The position numbers and the translations under genes are program-made. The notes under the pieces were generated by a model. It did no database searches. It was not told where the DNA came from and was given only the letters and a program-made list of their open reading frames with translations. From Rhodobacter xanthinilyticus (lineage in GTDB: Bacteria; Pseudomonadota; Alphaproteobacteria; Rhodobacterales; Rhodobacteraceae): a stretch of DNA of 64,000 nucleotides. Location: assembly GCF_001856665.1 (NCBI RefSeq), contig NZ_CP017782.1, positions 1 through 64,000 of the forward strand, written 5' to 3'. This document shows, one piece after another, positions 45,404-54,073 of this stretch (its first letter is position 1; each line of letters starts with the position of its first letter).

Positions 45404-45619
45404 TCAGCCGCCCGCCCCCAAGAGGACGAAATCGCAGGCCGTGTCGCGGCGCGTGACCTCCGCCCCCATGGTCGAGATCGTGGCGGTGGCGGTTCCTGCC
45501 TGCACAGGAGCCTCGCGAAAACTGAAGCAGTTGGCTTGCGGGGCGTTATGCTGCGCACAGGCTGTCAACGTCAGGCCGAGCCCGAGCAGCACGACGCTGC
45601 GAATGATGGTACGGGTCAT
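45404..45619 (-). CDS. small lipoprotein of the T4SS operon (VirB7-like position)
   Basis: 71 residues with lipobox GLTLTAC. The mature part has Cys in QANCFSF and TACDFV. Such lipoproteins support VirB9 at the outer membrane; sequence similarity to VirB7 is not strong, so this is inferred from size, lipobox and location. Overlaps the virB4 stop by four bases. Confidence 0.65.
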   Translation of the reverse strand: MTRTIIRSVVLLGLGLTLTACAQHNAPQANCFSFREAPVQAGTATATISTMGAEVTRRDTACDFVLLGAGG

Positions 45620-48000
45620 GTCACTCTCCAGAAATCAGGACGTTCGCGATAATCGGCGCCGACAAGCGCTTCGCCCTTCTCCATTCCGCCAAGGATGGTC
45701 ACGAGCGGGCCGAGCGCGCTGAGATCGGCATCGATCACGACGGAACCCCGGTCGTCGCGTACAAGCGCGAGCCGCGAGGCCGAGCCGACGCCCAGAAGCA
45801 CGTCGAGCTCTTTCTCGGTCAAGCCGAGCATCGCGTAGTCAGCGGCGGAAGCACGAATGTTGGGCAAGAGCACCTGCGTCGGCACCGCTTCCACGATGGT
45901 CTTGCCGGTGCGCGTGCGCTCGAGCTGGCTGGCATATTGCGTCATCATCACGACGACGGCGTTCTGCTTGCGGGCGGTCACCAGCCAGTTGCTGAGTCGC
46001 TCCGCAAAGTAGGCGTTGTCGAGGGCTTTCCATGCCTCGTCGATGACGATGATGGTGGGCTTGCGGTCCTCGATCACCCGCTCGACCCGGCGGAAGAGGT
46101 AGGACAGGACCGCCATGCGTTCCCGCTCGCTCTCGGAATCGAGGATGCCGGTGAGGTCAAAGCCCGCGACGTCTCCATCGATGCTGAAACTGTCCTCGGC
46201 ATTGGCCCCGAAGATCCAGCCGTAGCGACCCTCGGCCGTCCATTCCTGCATACGCTCGAAGAGATCGCCTTCGTCATCGGTCGAGACCAGCAGCGAGGCG
46301 AAATCCGACCAGTTCCGTAGACCCGCATGTCCTGCGCTGGCGTTCTGGCGCACGACTTCCTGCAGTCGGTTGGTCTGAACCGGGGTCAGCGGTCGATCGC
46401 GCCGCTCCAAGAGGCTCGCGAGCCAATCAGCAAGCCATGCCTGGCCCCGCACGTCGATCTCGGTCTGGAGCGGATTGAGGCCCGTGGGGCGCCCCGCCCG
46501 CACGGTCGAATAGCTGCCGCCGAGCGCGCGGACGGCCATCTCCATCCCCGCGCGATAGTCGAATACGAAGACCCGCGCACCTGCCCGCCGTGCCATGGTC
46601 ATCAGGAAAGCCGCCAGGACGGATTTGCCGGAGCCGGGACGGCCGAGGATCAGCGTGTGGCCACCCGTGGGTTCGCGATCCGGCGCGCCCTGTTCGTGGA
46701 AGTTGAAGCGAAAACCGCTGCGCTCGGGTGTGGGAAAGAGCGTGATCGGAACGCCCCAGGGGACTTCCCGCCCTGTCTTTCCGAGCGAGGTGCGGTGGAA
46801 GGTAGCGAGATCGGCGAAGTTGTGGTTCGTGATTGCGGCCTTGCGGCTACGCGCCCCTGTGTTCCCGGGATGCTGCGCCATGAAATGCGCCCGCGCCCCG
46901 AAGGCTTCCGAGATCAGGTTGATCCCGGAAGTGGCGGAGATGTTGCGGATTTCGGCCGCGATGTCGTCAAGCGCCGTCTGGGTGCGGGCATAGACGGCCA
47001 CGGTCATGTGGTGCTCGCCGAAGATCAGGCGTTTGGATTCCAGATCGTCCTGCGCGAGTTCCAGTTCCTGGGCGAGACTGACGGCTCCGTCATTGGCGGC
47101 CTGCATTAGCCGCAGCTGCCGCTTGATCCGGCCCGCCATGATGTTGGCGTTGATCGGCACAAAAGAGTGCGTGACCACCATGTCGACGGGCAGATTCAAC
47201 TCGTCGAGCATCAGGCTATCGGTCTTGGCGGGGTAGTTCTTCACCGCAAAGATCGCCCCGAGCTTGTCGCCGACGGCACCGTCCGAGAGTGCGATGGTCG
47301 TGCCGCGGAAGGTGACGCGGGTATTGGCTACGTCCTCGGCGATCACACCGAGGCGCGACCGGGGGAAGAGCGGGTGCTCCTCGCCCGTGTTGAGTGAACC
47401 GAGGAAGCCCAGAAGCTCGCCGGTGCTTGCGGCCAGCAGGCGGGGCTTCAGCTCATCGAAGGAGGACAGCAGAAACCCCACAACCTCGTCGAGCTTGCGC
47501 AAGCGGCGGGTGGTGTCGGCCGCATGTCGCGAGCGAGACGCCCCAAGTCCGAATGGCAAGCGGCTGCCGGTCTCAGGTCGCTTCAGCACCGTCAGGGTCA
47601 GCGTCTTGTCGCGCAAACCCGCGCGGCCGAGATGCGCGTGCCATCGTTTGTCGACGGCGGCCGCAAACCCTTCGCCCGGAACGGGCGGCAGGGTCACGTC
47701 GACCGCTTTCGAGACCTTGTGCAAGTAGAATGAGAACTCGGTCCCGACCTGCGCCACGATGCCAGCCAGCAACCCTCCGATCCGGTCGAGATGCCCGTCC
47801 TCGCTCGTGGTGCTGTTCACCCCCTCGAGCCGGATGCATTGCATCAGCTCGTTGCCGCGTGTCCGGATCGTTCGGTCGTTCACGAGGCTCACATAAGGCA
47901 GCATCATTGAGAGCCGCTTCTCGCCCTTGACCCATGAGGGTAGCGCAGTCAGCGGATCGATGGCGTTCTCAACCTCATCGGCAAGTCCATCACGGGGCAT
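45616..48000 (-). CDS. virB4: type IV secretion ATPase VirB4
   Basis: 794 residues from the ATG at 48000; upstream frame is not needed. Walker A ILGRPGSGKSVLAAF, Walker B TIIVIDEAWKALDN and the TQYASQ motif place it in the VirB4/TrbE family. N-terminal part (about 1-400) is the CagE/TrbE domain. Energises pilin extraction and transport. Overlaps virB3 by 11 bases. Confidence 0.95.
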   Translation of the reverse strand: MPRDGLADEVENAIDPLTALPSWVKGEKRLSMMLPYVSLVNDRTIRTRGNELMQCIRLEGVNSTTSEDGHLDRIGGLLAGIVAQVGTEFSFYLHKVSKAVDVTLPPVPGEGFAAAVDKRWHAHLGRAGLRDKTLTLTVLKRPETGSRLPFGLGASRSRHAADTTRRLRKLDEVVGFLLSSFDELKPRLLAASTGELLGFLGSLNTGEEHPLFPRSRLGVIAEDVANTRVTFRGTTIALSDGAVGDKLGAIFAVKNYPAKTDSLMLDELNLPVDMVVTHSFVPINANIMAGRIKRQLRLMQAANDGAVSLAQELELAQDDLESKRLIFGEHHMTVAVYARTQTALDDIAAEIRNISATSGINLISEAFGARAHFMAQHPGNTGARSRKAAITNHNFADLATFHRTSLGKTGREVPWGVPITLFPTPERSGFRFNFHEQGAPDREPTGGHTLILGRPGSGKSVLAAFLMTMARRAGARVFVFDYRAGMEMAVRALGGSYSTVRAGRPTGLNPLQTEIDVRGQAWLADWLASLLERRDRPLTPVQTNRLQEVVRQNASAGHAGLRNWSDFASLLVSTDDEGDLFERMQEWTAEGRYGWIFGANAEDSFSIDGDVAGFDLTGILDSESERERMAVLSYLFRRVERVIEDRKPTIIVIDEAWKALDNAYFAERLSNWLVTARKQNAVVVMMTQYASQLERTRTGKTIVEAVPTQVLLPNIRASAADYAMLGLTEKELDVLLGVGSASRLALVRDDRGSVVIDADLSALGPLVTILGGMEKGEALVGADYRERPDFWRVT

Positions 48001-48274
48001 AGCTGTCGCCTCCGTGCAGCTTGCGGTTCGTCGTGGGCGGGGTTTCATGCAGGGTGATCACAAGGACATCGAGGAAGTTCGGATCCCAGTCTGCGGCCTT
48101 CCAGAGCGCCGGCCAGGCCAGCCCCGCGAACACAGCCACCACCCAGCTCTGCACCCAGAGGAACAGAAGCGTCGAGCCGAAGAGCCAGACCATGGCGTAC
48201 ATGATCGGCAAGCCCATCAGCTTGGGTGGCCTGAGAAGGCCGATGAACACGCGGGACTGGTCAGCCATGGCCAA
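47990..48274 (-). CDS. virB3: type IV secretion protein VirB3
   Basis: 94 residues with two membrane segments (PPKLMGLPIMYAMVWLFGST; VQSWVVAVFAGLAWPALW) and the conserved LxRPP-like N-terminus (FIGLLRPPKLMG). Works with VirB4 at the inner membrane. Confidence 0.88.
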   Translation of the reverse strand: MAMADQSRVFIGLLRPPKLMGLPIMYAMVWLFGSTLLFLWVQSWVVAVFAGLAWPALWKAADWDPNFLDVLVITLHETPPTTNRKLHGGDSYAP

Positions 48275-48289
48275 GAACTCCGGGATTGC

Positions 48290-48604
48290 TCAGGTGGTCC
48301 AGATGGCGGCGACGATGGTGGGTGCTGCGGCGATGCCCGCGATTGCAACCACGACCCAAAGCGCCTGACGAAAGTCGAGGATGCCAAAGAGCCAGGAAAG
48401 AAACACACCGATCAGTGCGAGCGTGCCAATCACGATGCCCAAGGGACCGGTGATCGCATCGACAATGCCTTGAAGCAGGGTCTGTACCGGCGAGAGGTCG
48501 ATGCTTTGCGCAAGCGCTGGACCCGCCAGCACGATAAGGGCCATCGCGCCGAACGCGGTGATCGCCCGCGTGCGGAGCACGCTTTGACGTTTTCTCGATG
48601 TCAT
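48290..48604 (-). CDS. virB2: type IV secretion pilin VirB2
   Basis: 104 residues: long leader ending AGPALA, then two hydrophobic segments (GPLGIVIGTLALIGVFLSWL; WVVVAIAGIAAAPTIVAAIW), the standard VirB2/TrbC pilin layout. Start overlaps virB1 stop (ATGA). Confidence 0.9.
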   Translation of the reverse strand: MTSRKRQSVLRTRAITAFGAMALIVLAGPALAQSIDLSPVQTLLQGIVDAITGPLGIVIGTLALIGVFLSWLFGILDFRQALWVVVAIAGIAAAPTIVAAIWTT

Positions 48605-49284
48605 GAAAGATCTCCTCTGAGCCGCTCAAACACGGCGGTCACACGGGCCACATGCCCTTGGGTTTCTCGAAAAGGGGGGATGCCGCCGTGGCGTGTGACC
48701 GCCTCCGGACCCGCGTTGTAGGCCGCAAGGGCCAGAGAGCCCTCGCCGAACTGGTCGAGCATCATCAGCAGGTAGCGAGCTGATCCGTCGAGGTTCTGCG
48801 CAATGTCATGTGGGTCGACGCCGAGGTCGCGGGCAGTATCCGGCATAAGCTGCCCGAGGCCTATGGCACCGACAGGGCTACGTGCAGCCGGATTGTATGC
48901 GCTCTCGACTTCAATGTTGGCTCGGTAAAGGAGCGCCCAATCAGTGACGGAAAGCCCCGCGCGACGCAGCGCACCATGCCCGGCATACCGTAGCGCCGTG
49001 GTCTCGATCGCATGGAGGATTTCTGGGGTGGCGTGGGCGGCAGATCGAGCCGGGATCGCTGTCTCGCTCGTTGCGTCGGGAACGCGAGGTTCTGCGAAGA
49101 GAAAAAGGCGCTCGTTTGCCTCTTGAGAAGTGGAAATCAATTGGCCGTCTGGACCAACCGAGAAGATGAAACCGTCGGCCAGGGCCGGGGGCGCGGAACA
49201 AACGCCTGTACCCAAAGCAACGACGAGCGCGGTCGCGCGGTCAGCTGCCTTTGACCGGAGGCGCGGCGTGGCGTTCGCGGCCAC
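48601..49284 (-). CDS. virB1: lytic transglycosylase VirB1
   Basis: About 227 residues if it starts at the GTG at 49284; no ATG gives a sensible N-terminus. Signal-like segment TALVVALGTGVCSAPPALA, then an SLT domain with catalytic Glu in ANIEVESAYNPAARSPVGAI, GLGQLMPDTA and ALAAYNAGPEA. Cuts peptidoglycan locally for T4SS assembly. The 5' end overlaps the upstream gene by 44 bases. Confidence 0.82.
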   Translation of the reverse strand: MAANATPRLRSKAADRATALVVALGTGVCSAPPALADGFIFSVGPDGQLISTSQEANERLFLFAEPRVPDATSETAIPARSAAHATPEILHAIETTALRYAGHGALRRAGLSVTDWALLYRANIEVESAYNPAARSPVGAIGLGQLMPDTARDLGVDPHDIAQNLDGSARYLLMMLDQFGEGSLALAAYNAGPEAVTRHGGIPPFRETQGHVARVTAVFERLRGDLS

Positions 49285-49567
49285 CTTCTTCAAGTGGGAT
49301 GCTAGCGGTCGTACAGCCCATGTCGGCCAGGAAACTGACAAGGCCAACGATGGTTTTGAAGTCGCGGAGCTTGAGGACGCTTCGGCTGGTGACGAGCATC
49401 TTATCGTCACGCCCATCAGTGGCGACGGCGCGGATGACCCACGAGCCGTACCAGCTGTTATGGCGCTTCTCTGCTCTCTCCTTGCAGACCACCTCAATGA
49501 GGTAGCCCTCGGCGAGCAAGCCGCGCAGTCCGTCTTCTGTAACCACATTCGGGGCTTCTTCTATCAT
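49241..49567 (-). CDS. unknown protein heading the virB operon
   Basis: 108 residues from the ATG at 49567. Soluble; includes LLAEGYLIEVVCKERAEKRH, SWYGSWVIRAVATDGRDDKM and LKLRDFKTIVGLVSFLADMG. No leader, no recognised domain. As first gene after the operon promoter it could be a regulator, but this is a guess. Confidence 0.55.
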   Translation of the reverse strand: MIEEAPNVVTEDGLRGLLAEGYLIEVVCKERAEKRHNSWYGSWVIRAVATDGRDDKMLVTSRSVLKLRDFKTIVGLVSFLADMGCTTASIPLEEGGRERHAAPPVKGS

Positions 49568-49632
49568 GGCCTTCCCTTGGGTCCTTGTTCTGCCTGGGTG
49601 CAGTATCAGGCCCACGGGGTCGCAACACCGTG

Positions 49633-49663
49633 AGCGATACAAAACAACATTAATGATAGCAAG
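49633..49663 (-). promoter_or_regulatory. 31-bp shared promoter-like element, virB side
   Basis: On the minus strand this element starts CTTGCTATCATTAATG and ends TTTTGTATCGCT; 29 of 31 bases match the element at 51028-51058, which faces the other way. It resembles a promoter with TTGCTA as -35 and TATCGC as -10 (17-bp spacer), 66 bases upstream of the first gene of the virB operon. Confidence 0.65.
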
Positions 49664-49761
49664 ACAATAATAACGTGTTGACGAAGTTCGCCTTGCTCCG
49701 ATAACGGTGATAGCCGACAGAATGATAATCTTAAAGGCGGCAAAGGAGTTTTGCCCTGCGC

Positions 49762-50040
49762 TTGTTTATTGCGCGCAACGCACCGTTGCTGTTCGCGTTC
49801 CTGCTTGGAAGCATGCCGGTAGCCGCAGCGGCGGACTGCGTGCCTCCCGAACGACCGTTCTTGCCTCAGTCGCAAGAAGACATGCGTGCCTATGCCGATC
49901 TGCTGCGTTCTGATTTCGAGGGCTACATCGCCGACATCCAGGAATACTTCCGTTGCCTTGATGCCGAGCGTCAACGCGCGTTTCAGGAGGCACGCGAGGT
50001 CAGTGAAGACTATGGGAAACTGGTCGAGCTATTGGAATGA
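49762..50040 (+). CDS. small secreted protein of unknown function
   Basis: 92 residues from a TTG start, with AAAGGAG 14-20 bases upstream. Signal peptide LLFAFLLGSMPVAAAA, then a mature part with two Cys (ADCVPPERPF; YFRCLDAERQ) and a helical body (QSQEDMRAYADLLRSDFEGY). Its small size and location near the T4SS suggest an entry-exclusion or accessory role; unproven. Confidence 0.6.
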   Translation: MFIARNAPLLFAFLLGSMPVAAAADCVPPERPFLPQSQEDMRAYADLLRSDFEGYIADIQEYFRCLDAERQRAFQEAREVSEDYGKLVELLE

Positions 50041-50054
50041 GGAAACGCAAGGGC

Positions 50055-50375
50055 TTAACCGCCGTCGAGATCCTCGTAGTAGACGAGCGCGGGCATGTTG
50101 CGGCGCTGGTGCACGATGCGCAGGATGACTGCCGCCCCGTCCGCCGCATCTAGCCGCTTGTAGAAGATCACGTGACGTTGGCAGTTGACGGACCGCATCC
50201 CCGGAACGAAGAGACTCCTGTCCCGACCCCGGTCGGGATCCCCGGTGATCTGCTCGAAGGCGTTGACCAACTGGCGGTAATAGACGAGCCATTGGTCCCT
50301 ACCCCAAGTTTCGACGGTGTAGGCACGGATCTCTTCAAGGTCGGCGCTGGCCCGACCGGAAAGCCGAATTGTCAT
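50055..50375 (-). CDS. parE: ParE/RelE-family toxin
   Basis: 106 residues: IRLSGRASADLEEIRAYTVE, FEQITGDPDRGRD, RSVNCQRHVIFYKR and VILRIVHQRRNMP are ParE-type signatures. ParE toxins poison DNA gyrase. It follows the antitoxin gene by five bases. Confidence 0.88.
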   Translation of the reverse strand: MTIRLSGRASADLEEIRAYTVETWGRDQWLVYYRQLVNAFEQITGDPDRGRDRSLFVPGMRSVNCQRHVIFYKRLDAADGAAVILRIVHQRRNMPALVYYEDLDGG

Positions 50376-50380
50376 GTGGG

Positions 50381-50623
50381 TCAGCGATCAAACGCATCCG
50401 GTTCGAAGGCATGAGCATCGAACTCGGCGAAATCCCCATTTTCGGCCAGGGAGGCTGCTTCCTCTAGGTCGGCCTTGAGGGAATAGAACTGCCGGGCGCC
50501 ATCTTTCTCCATCAGCATCCTTACGCCGGCGCGCACGACTTCGCTCAAATTGGCGTAGGCGCCGGACTCGATCTGCGCCTGCACATATTTCTGCATCGGT
50601 TCGGTCAGGTGGACGTTTGGCAT
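50381..50623 (-). CDS. parD: ParD-family antitoxin
   Basis: 80 residues with an N-terminal ribbon-helix-helix (VHLTEPMQKYVQAQIESGAY, NLSEVVRAGVRML) and an acidic C-terminal tail that would wrap the toxin. Stabilises a plasmid by post-segregational killing. Confidence 0.88.
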   Translation of the reverse strand: MPNVHLTEPMQKYVQAQIESGAYANLSEVVRAGVRMLMEKDGARQFYSLKADLEEAASLAENGDFAEFDAHAFEPDAFDR

Positions 50624-51027
50624 CAGACTCTCCTATCCATGCTCAATCGTATCAGATACTGACATAAATCTTCAAGGTCATGTTCGGTCCCAACATAGGC
50701 TCGTTGCTCCACCCCGTCCTTCTGCGCCCGGATTCCCGCCGGGGAACCAGGCGAGACAGTTTTCCGTTCTGCCATTCCCGAGACCATGAGCGCTGCGACT
50801 CGCCGTGTGACGGGCTCATGCGGCCTGTTCTTCCATGACCGCTTTCGTGGCCGCATTGAAATGCTATATTTGTATTTGTTTACAGATATTTGAGTGAAAG
50901 TTAACATGAAAGAGGTCCGTAATTTTGGCCACTTTCAAGACGCCGAAGCAGCCAGAACCGACGTCAGTTCTTGGAAGCCATCAAGCTAGACAAGCGAACA
51001 ATCGCACGCAACCATCAATCAAATCTC
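50624..51027. other. region between parD and the TrbM-like gene
   Basis: A minus-strand open frame (50623-50907, 94 codons) abuts parD by one base but has no recognisable domain and may be spurious. An AT-rich patch at 50865-50910 probably holds the parDE promoter. Confidence 0.35.
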
Positions 51028-51058
51028 CTTGATATCATTAATGTTGTTTCGTATCGCT
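51028..51058 (+). promoter_or_regulatory. 31-bp shared promoter-like element, TrbM-like side
   Basis: CTTGATATCATTAATG ... TTTCGTATCGCT, 29/31 identical to the element at 49633-49663 but pointing right. TTGATA (-35), 17 bases, TATCGC (-10); the start codon is 27 bases further on. Confidence 0.65.
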
Positions 51059-51084
51059 GCACCATTATAGATGGAGTCGGCATC

Positions 51085-51738
51085 ATGAAGCACGTGATCC
51101 ACGGCGTGGCAACAGCCACGGCACTAAGCATATCCGGACTAATGGCCTCGTCCGGTCCGGCTCAGGCCTATCAGGTGGACTGTGCAATCCTCCTCTGCCT
51201 TGCGGGGGGCTGGCCTGCCTCCGCGCCCTGCGCACATGCTAGAGCGGTCTTCATTCGGCGGATTACGCCATGGCCGATCGAGCCGCCTTTGCAAATCTGG
51301 CGGTGTCCGATGGGTGTGTCGTTCAACGATCCCAACCCGATGTCGCCCATGGAACGCCTTTATGACATCACGTTCCGCGATCCGCCCGAACCGCAGGAAT
51401 CGACTCCGATCCCCCTTGTTCACATCCAAGCAGATGAGCAAGCCGACATCGACATCTCAGGCGACGCCTTTGATTTCGTGCGCAGCATTCGCGTTTATCA
51501 CATCCAGTACCGCCAGCATGAAAACCGAGATGGCGACTGTAATCGCAGCGACTCCACGCGGTTGGGGTCCTACGGCGTGCAGGGCGACTACCGATGGACA
51601 AGGTCCACCGTAGGCCAGGTGCCGGCCGCATCCGGCCTGAGCATCCCGAATGGATGCGGGAGCTACTTCTACCGTTCCGTCTTCGTCGACTGGCACGATC
51701 ACGCCGGTAACTATGGCTCTGAAGAGGTTCGCTACTGA
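51085..51738 (+). CDS. secreted TrbM-like conjugation protein
   Basis: 217 residues from the ATG at 51085. Signal peptide (SSGPAQA cleavage), then DCAILLCLAGGWPASAPCAH and RITPWPIEPPLQIWRC, a Cys-rich pattern seen in TrbM-like proteins of conjugation systems. The rest (VYHIQYRQHENRDGDCNRSD) holds more Cys. Probably periplasmic. It shares a promoter-like element with the virB operon. Confidence 0.7.
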   Translation: MKHVIHGVATATALSISGLMASSGPAQAYQVDCAILLCLAGGWPASAPCAHARAVFIRRITPWPIEPPLQIWRCPMGVSFNDPNPMSPMERLYDITFRDPPEPQESTPIPLVHIQADEQADIDISGDAFDFVRSIRVYHIQYRQHENRDGDCNRSDSTRLGSYGVQGDYRWTRSTVGQVPAASGLSIPNGCGSYFYRSVFVDWHDHAGNYGSEEVRY

Positions 51739-51746
51739 CAAAATCT

Positions 51747-51767
51747 GCGCGCGGTTTTGCCGCGCGC
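51747..51767 (+). terminator. hairpin after the TrbM-like gene
   Basis: 8-bp perfect stem GCGCGCGG/CCGCGCGC with loop TTTTG, nine bases past the stop. No T tract. Confidence 0.5.
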
Positions 51768-51845
51768 GTCATCTCAACCCCGCACGGGAGGCTGTGCAAA
51801 ACCCCTGAAAAGGAGACGACGCCAGACCGTGAAGCCTGACGCCGT

Positions 51846-51878
51846 GCTAGAAAACTCCGTGAACAAGAGTTTCCTAGC
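51846..51878. promoter_or_regulatory. 12-bp dyad upstream of the split HTH gene
   Basis: GCTAGAAAACTC and GAGTTTCCTAGC (one mismatch) around a 9-base spacer. Could be an operator for the downstream DNA-binding protein. Confidence 0.45.
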
Positions 51879-51899
51879 GCACCGCTAAAACACCTGCAA

Positions 51900-51920
51900 C
51901 CAGCAAAGTTGTTTTGCTGG
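51900..51920. promoter_or_regulatory. 8-bp dyad upstream of the split HTH gene
   Basis: CCAGCAAA and TTTGCTGG around GTTGT. Second dyad in the leader of the HTH gene; could be an operator or RNA attenuator. Confidence 0.4.
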
Positions 51921-52195
51921 CAAGAATGTTGTTGTCTCACGACATGGCGTCGGATCTCCAAGGAGACCTCGACCATGGAACCTACGACCGGCTTGATCCT
52001 GCGACGGATTACGCAGACAAATCTCTCTGTTGCAGCGCACAAGCTTGCCACCCTCATCCTCGACGCCATCGCCTGGAAGGATGGCTACAACGGTTTGTCG
52101 CGCGGAACGGCAGCCTTCACCCTCTCGTGGTCTTGCCCCACTGAAGTGGTCCGCCTTTTGGGATAGTTTATCCCGCATGATGGAGGACTACTTGG

Positions 52196-52474
52196 ATGGC
52201 AGGCAAACGCGAGAAGCCGGAAGATATCGTCATGAAGCTACGTCAGGTTGAGGTCTTGCAGGGGCAAGGCGCGAAGCTGGCGGATGCCGTGCGCCAGATT
52301 GGCGTGACCCAGCAAACCTATTACCGCTGGCGGCGTGAGTTTGGCGGGATGAACCGAGATCAGCTCAAGCGGCTGAAGGAACTGGAGCAGGAGAACACGC
52401 GGCTGCGGCGTGCCGTGTCGGACCTGACGCTCGACAAGCTGATCCTGACGGAGGCAGCAAAGGGAAACTTCTGA
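52196..52474 (+). CDS. IS3 OrfA, second type, copy 1
   Basis: 92 residues with HTH (AKLADAVRQIGVTQQTYYRW) and coiled coil (LKRLKELEQENTRLRRAVSD). Its end overlaps the OrfB frame in the -1 register around GCAAAGGGAAAC, a likely A-AAG type frameshift site that would make the OrfAB transposase. Confidence 0.87.
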   Translation: MAGKREKPEDIVMKLRQVEVLQGQGAKLADAVRQIGVTQQTYYRWRREFGGMNRDQLKRLKELEQENTRLRRAVSDLTLDKLILTEAAKGNF

Positions 52475-53322
52475 GCCCTTCGCGTCGCCGTCAGTGCATC
52501 GACCACGTCCGGCAGGAATTTGGCGTTTCCGAACGCCGTGCCTGCCGAGCGCTTGGGCAGCACCGGTCGACCCAACGCAAGATCCCGCTCGGTCATCAGG
52601 ACGAAGCCCGTTTGACCGCCGACATCACTGAACTGGCACGTCAATACGGGCGATATGGCTATCGCCAGATCACCGGCTTGCTGAACCAAGCTGGATGGTG
52701 CGTCAATCACAAGCGGGTCGAGCGGATTTGGCGACGCGAGGGGCTTAAAGTCCCGCAGATGCAAAAGAAACGCGGGCGGCTCTGGCTGGCGGATGGCTCC
52801 TGCGTGCGGCTGCGGGCTGAGCGCCCGAACCATGTCTGGTCCTATGATTTCGTCCAGGACAGGACGGCAGACGGGCGGGCTTACCGCATGCTCAACATCG
52901 TTGATGAATTCACCCGGGAGGTGCTGGTGATCCGTGTCAAACGCAAGCTGAACTCGGTCGACGTGATCGACGCGTTGACCGATCTGTTCATCCTCCGAGG
53001 CCCGCCCGAGTTCATTCGGTCGGATAACGGCCCCGAATTCATCGCGGCCAAACTGCGCAACTGGATCGAGGCGGTGGGCGCCAAAACGGCTTACATTGAG
53101 CCGGGGTCGCCTTGGGAGAACGGGTATGTTGAGAGCTTCAATGCCAGGCTTCGTGACGAGCTCCTTGATGGGGAGGTGTTTTATTCGCTGAGAGAAGCCC
53201 AGATCCTCATCGAACGCTGGCGCAAGCATTACAACACGGTGCGCCCGCATAGTGCCTTGGGCTACCGACCACCGGCACCCGAAAGCATCGTGCCCATAGA
53301 CCGCAGGCCCACGATGCACTAA
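52441..53322 (+). CDS. IS3 OrfB transposase, second type, copy 1
   Basis: OrfB frame read by -1 frameshift; SPSRRRQCIDHVRQEFGVSE starts the domain. DDE core: VWSYDFVQDRTADGRAYR, FIRSDNGPEFIAAKLR, NGYVESFNARLRDELL. Intact. The only visible internal start is a TTG at 52612, supporting expression as a fusion. Confidence 0.87.
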   Translation, partial: DPDGGSKGKLLSPSRRRQCIDHVRQEFGVSERRACRALGQHRSTQRKIPLGHQDEARLTADITELARQYGRYGYRQITGLLNQAGWCVNHKRVERIWRREGLKVPQMQKKRGRLWLADGSCVRLRAERPNHVWSYDFVQDRTADGRAYRMLNIVDEFTREVLVIRVKRKLNSVDVIDALTDLFILRGPPEFIRSDNGPEFIAAKLRNWIEAVGAKTAYIEPGSPWENGYVESFNARLRDELLDGEVFYSLREAQILIERWRKHYNTVRPHSALGYRPPAPESIVPIDRRPTMH

Positions 53323-54073
53323 CTTTCAAACCGGACCACTCAGGTGGGGCAGACCACTCGGCCCTGGCGGAGAAGATGGGTGTCTCACGGCAGTATCTTG
53401 CGGTTCTTCTGAACGAACTTGAGGCTTCGGAGTTGCAGCTCGAGCGGGCGAAGCCGAATGGCAAGTTCGCGCCCTGGATCTTTCGGTTTTCCGCTTTCGA
53501 CGAGGAGAGTGAAACCCATGATCTCGTGTCAGGTGAAGGCGACACATCACTATCTAGAGATAATAAAAACAAAACTATCTTCTCAGGGCTGATCGATATC
53601 ACCACGAGTTCGAACGTTTTTCAGACAAGTTGGGCGGAGCTCATCAAAGCAGCGAAGGCCACGTTGCCCTGCTGGAACATCGACACCCAGGTCATCTGGG
53701 ATCGCTTCCTCGCCTTCAACCGGTCCCGAGGCAACGGCAGGGTGCCGGCCGGCTTCCTGCTTGGCTTCATGCGCCGATGGCGAAATTCGTGGGGAACTCC
53801 AACTCGTCCCGCGGTCAAGCCGCCCGCGAGACCAATAACGGATCCCAAAGAGCGCGAATTGCTGAGACAGATGCAAGCCGCACCAACTGCGAACCGCCAG
53901 TTCCACGCGTCCGACTTGTGTCGCTTGATCGGACACGCTGCCTACGAAGCGCGGGTACTCGATGTGATCCGCAAGTTTGGGTGCCAGAGGTTTTCAGCAA
54001 CCTTGGCGGTGCACGGACGAGCGGTGCTGGAAGGGGAGATATCCCGGTAGCTTCGCTTGCTCGGACTTGGAGT

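Larger units (their letters stand above)
52128..53356 (+). mobile_element. IS3-family element, second type, copy 1 (1229 bp)
   Basis: Ends TGGTCTTGCCCCAC and, reversed, TGGTCTGCCCCACCTGAGTG. 4-bp duplication CTCG at 52124-52127 and 53357-53360. Confidence 0.88.
51975..54050 (+). pseudogene. HTH DNA-binding protein split by an IS3 element
   Basis: The ATG at 51975 has AAGGAG upstream. Codons 1-51 (MEPTTGLILRRITQTN ... RGTAAFTLS) end at the IS3 insertion; removing the element and one CTCG repeat rejoins them in frame to ALAEKMGVSRQYLAVLLNEL, giving 280 residues. That junction recreates a winged HTH. C-terminal part includes FLLGFMRRWRNSWGTP and RVLDVIRKFGCQRFSATLAV. It may be a plasmid replication or control protein, given its place beside a T4SS and TA pair; family not recognised. 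Confidence 0.7.
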
